The notes beneath the pieces are model-generated. The model saw only the letters and a program-made list of their open reading frames with translations, was not told the origin of the DNA and did not search any database. This document shows, one piece after another, positions 1-5,693 of a DNA stretch of 7,515 bases. The position numbers and the translations under genes were made by a program. Numbering within the stretch: position 1 is the stretch's first letter; every line of letters starts with the position of its first letter. The stretch comes from CAZUCD01 sp964618855 (lineage in GTDB: Bacteria > Sumerlaeota > Sumerlaeia > SLMS01 > JANRJK01): the NCBI GenBank assembly GCA_964618855.1, contig CAZUCD010000171.1, forward strand, positions 1 to 7,515, in the 5' to 3' direction.

Positions 1-724
1 CCATCTGCGCAATGCCGAAGGGGACCTTTCGGCGGGCGGCGGTGCGGACGTTCTCGAAGTTGACGAAGATGCCCTGCGCGGTCTCGGGGCGCAGGTAGAC
101 GGTCGCGGCGGCGTCCTCGACGGGGCCGCACTTGGTCTGGAGCATGAGGTTGAAGTTGCGCGGCTCGCTGAGGAGTCCGCCGTCCTCCGGGCCGAAGAAG
201 CCGCGCCGCGTCGTGCCCTCCACCGCCTCGATCTTCACGCGCTTTCCGGCGAGGCCGAGTTCCTTCTCCCACCACGCCTGGTAGAACTCCTTCGCCTTTC
301 CCTTGCTGGGGGCCCAAAGCTGCGTGTCGTGCGTGACGGGCGCGGCTGGATCGGTGACATCCACGACGATGTACCGGGTGCACTCGGTTTCCTCGATGTG
401 GTCGGCGCGGTAGCGCTTGCGCGACGGGCCGTAGCTGTCCACGAGCGGATCGCTGAACCCGTCGACGTGGCCGCTGGCCTTCCAGACGCGCGCGTTCATG
501 AGGATGGCGGCATCGAGGCCCTCGACGTCCCCCCGCTCGTAAACGTTGGCCCGCCACCAGGCCTCCTTGACGTTGCGCTTCAGCTCGATCCCGATCGGGC
601 CGTAGTCGTACGTGCCGGCGAGGCCCTCGTAGATTTCGCTCCCCGGGAAGATGAACCCGCGGCGCTTGCAGAGCGAGACGATGGTGTCGAGCGTGACGCT
701 GGAGCGTTCCTTCTCTTGGGACAT
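1..724 (-). CDS. glyQS: Glycyl-tRNA synthetase, alpha2 single-chain type, N-terminal part (truncated by window edge)
   Basis: Class II aminoacyl-tRNA synthetase that charges tRNA-Gly with glycine in the cytoplasm. The frame begins MSQEKERSSVTLDTIVSLCK and stays open for 241 codons to the window edge, so the motif 2/3 region and the anticodon-binding domain lie outside. Visible family signatures are GTYDYGPIGIELK (residues 37-49), ASGHVDGFSDPLVD (83-96), YRADHIEE (105-112), and YLRPETAQGIFVNFENV (210-226) followed by RRKVPFGIAQ just before motif 2. This is the form found in eukaryotes, archaea, Firmicutes and several other phyla, not the alpha2beta2 GlyQ/GlyS form of most Proteobacteria. The ATG at 724-722 is chosen because conserved sequence starts about ten residues in and a GAAGG lies five bases upstream. 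The gene is transcribed divergently from the SUMF1-domain gene. Identification is nearly certain. Confidence 0.97.
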   Translation of the reverse strand, partial: MSQEKERSSVTLDTIVSLCKRRGFIFPGSEIYEGLAGTYDYGPIGIELKRNVKEAWWRANVYERGDVEGLDAAILMNARVWKASGHVDGFSDPLVDSYGPSRKRYRADHIEETECTRYIVVDVTDPAAPVTHDTQLWAPSKGKAKEFYQAWWEKELGLAGKRVKIEAVEGTTRRGFFGPEDGGLLSEPRNFNLMLQTKCGPVEDAAATVYLRPETAQGIFVNFENVRTAARRKVPFGIAQM

Positions 725-729
725 GGAAG

Positions 730-783
730 CCTTCGCCGCCGAGGAATGGTAGCCCGCCGCGGGCCGGCATGCCGCGGCGAAGG
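730..783 (-). promoter_or_regulatory. Possible RNA switch in the glyQS leader: two mutually exclusive stems
   Basis: Seen directly: bases 730-739 (CCTTCGCCGC) and 774-783 (GCGGCGAAGG) form a perfect 10-base inverted repeat. Bases 755-762 (CGCCGCGG) and 772-779 (CCGCGGCG) form a perfect 8-base inverted repeat with a 9-base loop. Both stems use bases 774-779, so only one can form at a time. In the minus-strand transcript the outer stem would bury GAAGG, the likely ribosome binding site of glyQS, five bases before the ATG; the inner stem would leave it free. A regulatory role is inference. Repeats of this kind also arise by chance in sequence rich in CCGC and GGCG. There is no T-box or other known leader element that I recognise. 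Confidence 0.3.
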
Positions 784-793
784 GGGGAGTCTC

Positions 794-837
794 GGCACGT
801 CCCGTGCCTGGGTCAACCGGGGTGGGCCCCGGGCCCC
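794..837. repeat. GC-rich inverted repeats in the glyQS/SUMF1 divergent intergenic region
   Basis: Bases 794-799 (GGCACG) and 803-808 (CGTGCC) make a perfect 6-base stem with a TCC loop. Just downstream, GGGCCCC occurs twice in tandem at 824-830 and 831-837 and is also self-complementary. Neither is followed by a T-run on the plus strand, so they do not look like intrinsic terminators. The rest of the 725-986 region shows no convincing -35/-10 pair for either gene and no small ORF that I can support. Confidence 0.35.
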
Positions 838-986
838 GTGCGGCGCGTTTTCCCCCACTTTCGGATTTGCCCGTGTGCGCAGGGGCGGGTGAGCGTTCCA
901 CAAACCCGGGCAGCCGCCCGCCAGTCTCCTCGGGTGGAAGGCTTGGCCCTCCAAGCCCAGCCGTGCCATCCCCAGCGAGTCCCACC

Positions 987-2711
987 ATGCGCATTCTCCG
1001 TTCCGCCCTGACGATTCTGGCCCTCGCCATCACCGTGGGCGCGTCCGCCCAGGGGGCATTCACCCCCGTCCCCGGCACCCCGATGCTCAAGACGAACGAC
1101 TACGGGGAACTCCCGAGCGAGATTGTCTGGAAGAAGGACGGCGCCGTGATGGTGCTGGTTCCCGGGGGAGAATCGAAAATGGGGCGGTCCTCCGACGGAT
1201 CGTCGAACCAGAACGACTCCCCGGAGATCACCGTCACGCTTCCCTCCTTCTACATCGACAAGTTCGAGGTGTCGAACGCGCGGTACGGCGCCTATGTGCA
1301 AGGCGGCGGTGGATCGCCCAGCGCGCTCCGTGAGGGGAGCCCCTTGCTGGGCCCGCAACTCCCCGTGGTCGCGATTCCCTACTCGACCGCGGCCGACTTT
1401 GCCAGGTGGGCGAAGAAGGAACTGCCGACCGAGGCGATGTGGGAAAAGGCCGCCCGCGGTCCCGAGTCCGAGTTGTTCATCGGGGGCGATGCGCCGGACC
1501 TTTCCAAGTTCGTCCTCGGGCGCGGCGCCAACGGCCCGACCGAGCCCGTCGACAAGGACACCGGCGACGTGTCGGGATACGGCTGCTTCCACATGACGGG
1601 CAATGTGCGCGAGTGGTGCACCGACTTCTACGAGCGCAACGCCTACGCCAACGCCCAGCGGGAGAACCCCACGGGGCCGGCGGAGGGGACCTTCCGCGTG
1701 ACGCGCGGCGCGGGATACTTCAGCGAGGCGGACGCGGCCAACGCGCGCCTGACACGCCGCGAGGCCGGCTCACCGAACCAATCGCGCGAGGACCTCGGCT
1801 TCCGCACCGTCTTCGTCCTGCGGCCCGCCCCCACCCCGAGCCCCACACCTGCGCCGACTCCGGTCCCGCAGGCGTTCGATCCGATGGAGGAGGTCAACGC
1901 CGCGTTCGTCCGCCTGAGCGAGGATTGGGATCGCGCAAGCTCGCGTCCGGATTGGCGAGCGCCGCGTCCGAAGGGCACCCAGTTGGTCGAGTTGGGCAAC
2001 TTCACCCCGTACCGGCTCAAGCTGGCCTTCGTCACGATCTCGGGGGGCGTCTCCATCGAGACCGTCACGGCGGACCCGTGCAGCTTCCGCGAGCTGGATG
2101 TCCCCTTCTTCGACCCGCACCAGCGGACGTTCCTCGCCGTGGCGATGGTCGACGAGGCGACAGGCAAGATCGCGCGCGTCGCCAACGCCGGTGAAATCTC
2201 CGCGGCCAAGGACCTCACCGCCATCATCCCCCCGTCGCTCTTCAACGAGCTGCGGGACCTGGAGGGAAAGGTCGTCCCGGACCAGCCGCGCGAGATGCTC
2301 CAGCACTACGAGGGCAACTACAAGCCCCTGTGGGATGAGATCGAGATCATGAACAACGGGGCGATGCCGGTGGAGCTCAAGCTGACGCCCGTCTCGCGCG
2401 ATTCGACCCCGACGGGGGAAACCCGGGAGTTCCAGCTCGACGCGCAGTCGCTCGCGACGGCGCGCCTCGCCGCCGGCCAGTGGCAGCTCCGCGTCAACTA
2501 TGTCGGGTCCCCCGAGTCCGCCGCGCCGCCATGGACCTTCTCGATCGACGACAAGGCGGAGCACCGCATCATCCGGTACTCCCCGGACACGCTGAGGACG
2601 GAACGCATCCGCGTGTTCACGAAGAGCGTGCCCTACCTGACTGTGGACATGCTGGAAGCGCGGCCCTCCTTCAACCGCGCCAAGGCGAAGATGATGCAAC
2701 GCAAGAAGTGA
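987..2711 (+). CDS. Exported SUMF1/FGE-fold protein lacking the catalytic cysteines, with unknown C-terminal half
   Basis: 574-residue protein. The frame is open further upstream, but ATG 987 is chosen because it gives a signal peptide (MRILRSALTILALAITVGASAQG, likely cut after ASA at 21). Residues about 46-278 form a SUMF1 (formylglycine-generating-enzyme-like) domain: MVLVPGGESKMG (55-66), FYIDKFEVSNARY (88-100), LPTEAMWEKAARG (146-158), MTGNVREWCTDFY (203-215), RVTRGAGYF (237-245) and DLGFRTVFVL (269-278). In true FGE two cysteines follow the RGGSW-like motif; here those positions are S246 and A251, so sulfatase activation is not expected and a binding or structural role is more likely. 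A Pro/Thr linker (280-295) leads to a region (300-574) that I do not recognise, predicted beta-rich, possibly two similar modules. No Shine-Dalgarno is visible. The stop overlaps the next start. Function unknown. Confidence 0.85.
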   Translation: MRILRSALTILALAITVGASAQGAFTPVPGTPMLKTNDYGELPSEIVWKKDGAVMVLVPGGESKMGRSSDGSSNQNDSPEITVTLPSFYIDKFEVSNARYGAYVQGGGGSPSALREGSPLLGPQLPVVAIPYSTAADFARWAKKELPTEAMWEKAARGPESELFIGGDAPDLSKFVLGRGANGPTEPVDKDTGDVSGYGCFHMTGNVREWCTDFYERNAYANAQRENPTGPAEGTFRVTRGAGYFSEADAANARLTRREAGSPNQSREDLGFRTVFVLRPAPTPSPTPAPTPVPQAFDPMEEVNAAFVRLSEDWDRASSRPDWRAPRPKGTQLVELGNFTPYRLKLAFVTISGGVSIETVTADPCSFRELDVPFFDPHQRTFLAVAMVDEATGKIARVANAGEISAAKDLTAIIPPSLFNELRDLEGKVVPDQPREMLQHYEGNYKPLWDEIEIMNNGAMPVELKLTPVSRDSTPTGETREFQLDAQSLATARLAAGQWQLRVNYVGSPESAAPPWTFSIDDKAEHRIIRYSPDTLRTERIRVFTKSVPYLTVDMLEARPSFNRAKAKMMQRKK

Positions 2712-4081
2712 GTCGCCGGGGATTCATCGCGTCGGGCGTCCTGCTCGGCGACGCGATCGGCTACCCGGTCAACGGCCTGCGGGCGGGGCATGCCCGCCAA
2801 CTGCTGGGAGAGATTTCCGGAATCCCGGCACGGGGCGACCTCTTCGAGGATCGCCCCGACCGCTTCAGGCAGCCCGGGCTGCACTCCGCCCTGGGACAGG
2901 CGTTCCTCGCCGCGCTCTCCGGCTTCGAGCCCGAGGAGATGGGGCGCGGGCCGGTGGCGCTCGCCGGCTCCCGCCTCATCGAGCTGGCCGGGGACGGCGC
3001 GGATTCCAGCTTCGGCGCCCTCAGGTTCCCGGGCCGGCCCCTTGCGCACGCCGTCAAGCAATGGCGCGCCGAGTATCCATGGGAGGCGTCGGACTTCACG
3101 CGCGGCAAGCGTGGGAGCAAGGGCGCATCGCCCGCGGTGATGGGGCTCGCAGTCGTCGCGGCCGGGCGACCCGCGGGCGACCCCGTCCTCCGCGACCTGG
3201 TGAGGCTCACGCATGGCAGGTTCCTCCCCATCGCGTCGGCCTACGCCGTCGCGCGCTGCGCGGAGCTCCTCCTCACATGCGCCAACCCGCGCCGGATCGA
3301 TGCGCAGGAAATCCTCCACCAACTGGTCGCCGACCTGGCGGAGGAGGAATCGCGCATCATCGGGACCTTCGCGGAGGAGTGGCGGTCGCACGACTGGGGC
3401 ATGCCGGAGTCGCGGCTCTCCACCGCACTGCGCCCGCTCGCTTCCCTGCTGCGCGAGGGGGACGACCGCCTCGCCGCGGCGTCCGTCATCTCCGGCATCG
3501 GTGAGTTCGGCCCCGACTGCGAGGTCACGCATCCGGCGCACGGCTTTGCACCGGTCGCGGTCGCGTGGGCGCTCTACCGCGCGCTGGGGCCGCACTCCCC
3601 CGCGCAGGCGCTCGACCTGGTGGTCAACGAGGGGGGCGAGGTCTGCACGATCGGCGCACTGGTCGGGGGCCTGCTAGCGGCAAGGCACGGCGCGGAGTAC
3701 TTCCCGGAGGATTGGCTGGCGAGCCTGCGCGCGCGCACAATCGCGGCGGACGCCGCGGGACACCGGCCCGGCTGGGTTGCGCATTGGCTCGCGTGGGAGG
3801 CGGCAGCCACGGGCGCCGAGTCGCGGCGCCGCGCCGAACTCGTCAAGGCGCGCGGCATCGCCGCGTCCCCGCCGCGGCCGCAAAGCACCCGGTCCACCGA
3901 AGCCACTCCCCAGGAGCAGGCGCCCTTCGCGCCACCGCAGCCGGAGTGGCTCACCCGCATCAACCCCGAGGACCCGATCGAGAAGCGCAAGCTGAAGGAA
4001 AGCCGCGGCCGCAAGCGGATCGGCTGGAAGGAAGAGCGTCGCCGCGAGGGGCGCGACCGCGGCGGGGAGCAGGAGTCCTGA
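2708..4081 (+). CDS. ADP-ribosylglycohydrolase-family protein with degenerate metal site (probable pseudoenzyme)
   Basis: 457 residues from a GTG start whose GTGA overlaps the previous stop, implying translational coupling. An upstream ATG in this frame lies deep inside the preceding gene and is rejected. The family normally removes ADP-ribose from proteins or small molecules using two Mg ions held by Asp residues. The fold is recognisable: GVLLGDAIGYPVNGL (10-24, family GDAxGxPVE), LTHG (167-170), PVAVAWALYRAL (282-293), and NEGGEVCTIGALVGGLLAARHG (307-328), matching the family's GGDTDTIxAIxGAxxGAxxG. The catalytic positions are replaced: PGxxTDDTQ reads PGLHSALGQ (56-64), and GGDTDT reads GGEVCT (309-314). 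Hydrolysis is therefore doubtful; ADP-ribose or nucleotide binding could remain, as in inactive human ARH2/ADPRHL1. Residues 385-457 are a Pro-rich then strongly basic tail (EKRKLKESRGRKR) outside the domain. No signal peptide, so probably cytoplasmic. Confidence 0.82.
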   Translation: MSRRGFIASGVLLGDAIGYPVNGLRAGHARQLLGEISGIPARGDLFEDRPDRFRQPGLHSALGQAFLAALSGFEPEEMGRGPVALAGSRLIELAGDGADSSFGALRFPGRPLAHAVKQWRAEYPWEASDFTRGKRGSKGASPAVMGLAVVAAGRPAGDPVLRDLVRLTHGRFLPIASAYAVARCAELLLTCANPRRIDAQEILHQLVADLAEEESRIIGTFAEEWRSHDWGMPESRLSTALRPLASLLREGDDRLAAASVISGIGEFGPDCEVTHPAHGFAPVAVAWALYRALGPHSPAQALDLVVNEGGEVCTIGALVGGLLAARHGAEYFPEDWLASLRARTIAADAAGHRPGWVAHWLAWEAAATGAESRRRAELVKARGIAASPPRPQSTRSTEATPQEQAPFAPPQPEWLTRINPEDPIEKRKLKESRGRKRIGWKEERRREGRDRGGEQES

Positions 4082-4096
4082 TCCCCCAGCCCCGGG
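4082..4096. other. 15-base convergent gap between the ARH-family gene and tolB
   Basis: The two genes end tail to tail. The small inverted repeat AGCCC-C-GGGCT (4088-4098) spans the gap and the tolB stop codon, and a 12-base palindrome CCAGCCGGCTGG (4106-4117) lies in the last codons of tolB. Neither has an adjacent T-run on either strand, so no intrinsic terminator can be called. Transcripts from the two sides probably overlap or end by another mechanism. Confidence 0.4.
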
Positions 4097-5425
4097 CTAC
4101 TTGTTCCAGCCGGCTGGTTGCGGGCTCCACGCGGGGCTCGTGTTGCGCCCCGTCGTCGTGAGCGCGCGCTGGTTCGTCCCGTCGTCCAGCATGATGTAGA
4201 TCTGCCACTGGCCGGAACGCTTGCTCGCGAAGGCGATGTGCCGTCCGTTCGGCGCGAAGCACGGGCTGCCGTTCTGCCCCTGCCCCTGCGTCAGGCGGCG
4301 GAATTCCGGCGGGTTGACGGACAGGTCCGCGATGAAGATGTCCGCGATGCCGCCGACGCGCGACGTGAACACGATCCTCCGGCCGTCCGGGGACCACGAC
4401 GGGGCGTCGTTCCATGACCCCTTGGGCGTCACGCGCACGCGGCCGCTGCCGTCGGCGTTCATCGCGTAGATGTGCACGCCGCCACCTTCGTTGCTCACGA
4501 AGGCGATCTTGCTCCCGTCGGGGGAGTAGCACGGGCTCCCCTCGGTGGCGGCCGTCTTCGTGATGCGGGCCAGGCCCGTCCCGTCGCGCCCGGCCGTGTA
4601 GATCTCCGAGTTCCCATCCCTGCTGAGCACGAGCGCCATCCGCCTCGCACCCTGCGACCAGGAGGGGGAATGGCTCGTCCCGCCGTACGCCGCGATCGTC
4701 CACGTCTGCCCCGACGTGAGCTGCATGCCGTACACGTTCGCCCGGTTCCCCTTGTAGGAGCCGTAGTAGATCTCCGTCCCGTTCGCGCCCCACTCCGGGG
4801 AGGAGCAGATGCTCCCGTACTTCGTGAGGCGGCGCGGGTTGTAGCCGTCCCAGTCCATCAGGGCGACTTCCTTGGTCCCGGGCGTTTCCTCGTTCACGAA
4901 CAGGAGGCTTGTCTGCGCGACGCCTTCGATCTGCGAGACGGCAAGCGTGGTCTCGTCGGAGATTCTGTGGGCGAGGCGGCGCTCGTTCTCCACCGAGTCG
5001 GTGAAGTAGCGCTCGAAGAGCAGGCGTCCGCTGCCGATGTCGTACAGGAGGATGCGCACGCGCAGGTTCCCCCCCTCGCGGGCGACGCGGCCCATGAGGT
5101 AGTGGTCCACGCCGAGCTTGCGCCATGCGTTGAAGTCCACGCCCCCGCCGCGGCCGTCCGTCAGGTTCTGCGCGTTTGCGAGGCGCTGGTCCGCGGGCAT
5201 CTTGAAGAGGCCCGTCAACTCCAGGTCGCGCCGGATGATCCGCGGAATCGTCTCGAAGGTCGTGTCCGCGCCCTGCTCGATGTTGAAAGGCGCGACCATG
5301 ATCGTGGACTGGATGTAGCTGGCGAAGGGCTTGATCTTGCCGAGGCTGGAGGCCCCGGCGTCCTGCGCGGGAATCGGGGCGGCTGCGACGAGGGCGAGCG
5401 CGGCAATCAGGGCGTGGCGGATCAT
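4097..5425 (-). CDS. tolB: TolB, periplasmic beta-propeller protein of the Tol-Pal envelope system
   Basis: 442 residues. TolB is the periplasmic partner of Pal and TolA in the system that keeps the outer membrane attached and constricts it at division. A signal peptide MIRHALIAALALVAAAPIPAQ (cut near residue 20-21) fixes the start at 5425; the frame extends further upstream only over the divergent gene. The N-terminal domain (about 40-170) has the TolB pattern IIRRDLELTGLFKM (63-76) and LGVDHYLMGRV (104-114). The propeller (about 175-435) shows repeated blade motifs: SPSWSQGARRMALVLS, SPCYSPDGSKIAFVS, APSWSPDGRRIVFTS, SPCFAPNGRHIAFAS, and a final SPAWSPQ. Length is normal for the family. No clear Shine-Dalgarno is seen. 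Oddly, no tolQ/R/A precedes and no pal follows: the upstream neighbour is divergent and the downstream one convergent, so it is transcribed alone. Non-Tol WD40-like paralogues are possible but less likely given the N-terminal domain. Confidence 0.92.
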   Translation of the reverse strand: MIRHALIAALALVAAAPIPAQDAGASSLGKIKPFASYIQSTIMVAPFNIEQGADTTFETIPRIIRRDLELTGLFKMPADQRLANAQNLTDGRGGGVDFNAWRKLGVDHYLMGRVAREGGNLRVRILLYDIGSGRLLFERYFTDSVENERRLAHRISDETTLAVSQIEGVAQTSLLFVNEETPGTKEVALMDWDGYNPRRLTKYGSICSSPEWGANGTEIYYGSYKGNRANVYGMQLTSGQTWTIAAYGGTSHSPSWSQGARRMALVLSRDGNSEIYTAGRDGTGLARITKTAATEGSPCYSPDGSKIAFVSNEGGGVHIYAMNADGSGRVRVTPKGSWNDAPSWSPDGRRIVFTSRVGGIADIFIADLSVNPPEFRRLTQGQGQNGSPCFAPNGRHIAFASKRSGQWQIYIMLDDGTNQRALTTTGRNTSPAWSPQPAGWNK

Positions 5426-5583
5426 CGGGAGCGGTGCTTGTGCGGGAGGTTGTTGGAGGCGCGCGCCGGGTGGCGCCGCATCCTTGGACACTCGACCCGC
5501 CCCCCGCCGAACAAGTTCAAGCAAAAACGGCCCCGCGGGCGGAATCGGCCGAGGTCCTGCGGCGACGCCGACGGGCTTTTCTC

Positions 5584-5611
5584 TTTCCTTCGGTGCCGAG
5601 CGCGGCATAAT
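5584..5611 (+). promoter_or_regulatory. Candidate sigma70-like promoter for the kinase-like gene
   Basis: A -10-like CATAAT (5606-5611, five of six consensus bases) stands out in very GC-rich surroundings. TTTCCT (5584-5589, three of six -35 bases) lies 16 bases upstream of it. Transcription would begin near 5618, giving a leader of about 75 bases before the ATG at 5694. The -35 match is weak, and start sites in this organism are unknown. Confidence 0.3.
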
Positions 5612-5630
5612 CATGCGGAGTGATCGGCGT

Positions 5631-5649
5631 GTCGCCCCTCCGGGGGGAC
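5631..5649 (+). other. Hairpin in the 5' leader of the kinase-like gene
   Basis: GTCGCCCC (5631-5638) and GGGGGGAC (5642-5649) can pair over eight positions with one G-G mismatch and a TCC loop. It lies between the candidate promoter and the start codon. There is no following T-run, so it is not a terminator. It could affect mRNA stability or translation, or be a chance product of high GC. Confidence 0.25.
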
Positions 5650-5693
5650 GGGAGTGGCCACGCGCCCAATTCACGACGAAAGACCCCACGACC

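Larger units (their letters stand above)
5426..5693. other. Divergent intergenic region between tolB and the kinase-like gene
   Basis: 268 bases that must hold the promoters of both genes. It contains one AT-richer patch (about 5575-5612) with a candidate plus-strand promoter, a hairpin at 5631-5649, and the short inverted repeat GAAC-AA-GTTC at 5509-5518. On the minus strand I find no good -10 element for tolB. No additional gene is supported here. Confidence 0.5.

Noticed and set aside
329..892. Plus-strand 187-codon frame opposite glyQS
   Set aside because: Antisense shadow of the glycyl-tRNA synthetase gene, whose minus-strand translation is unmistakable.
804..986. 61-residue upstream extension of the SUMF1 protein
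   Set aside because: It is Pro/Gly/Ser-rich with no family similarity. The ATG at 987 gives a clean signal peptide.
987..1820. SUMF1 domain as a diversity-generating retroelement target
   Set aside because: DGR variable regions sit at the protein C-terminus near a template repeat and reverse transcriptase. Here the domain is N-terminal, and no template repeat or RT is visible.
2708..2780. Twin-arginine (Tat) signal: SRRGFIASGVLL at the N-terminus of the ARH-family protein
   Set aside because: It fits the RR pattern, but the hydrophobic part is the conserved first helix of the domain (GVLLGDAIGYPV). Cleaving it would destroy the fold and no cleavage site follows.
4088..4117. Bidirectional intrinsic terminator between the convergent genes
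   Set aside because: The palindromes are short, lie partly in the tolB coding sequence and lack a T-run on either side.
5509..5518. GAAC-AA-GTTC as a LexA/SOS box
   Set aside because: The Gram-positive LexA box needs four bases between the half sites. Here there are two, and no SOS gene is adjacent.
4472..5623. Long plus-strand frame of 383 codons opposite tolB
   Set aside because: It is the antisense shadow of tolB. Its translation is Arg/Pro/Ala/Val-biased with no recognisable domain, whereas the minus strand encodes a full TolB with signal peptide and propeller repeats.
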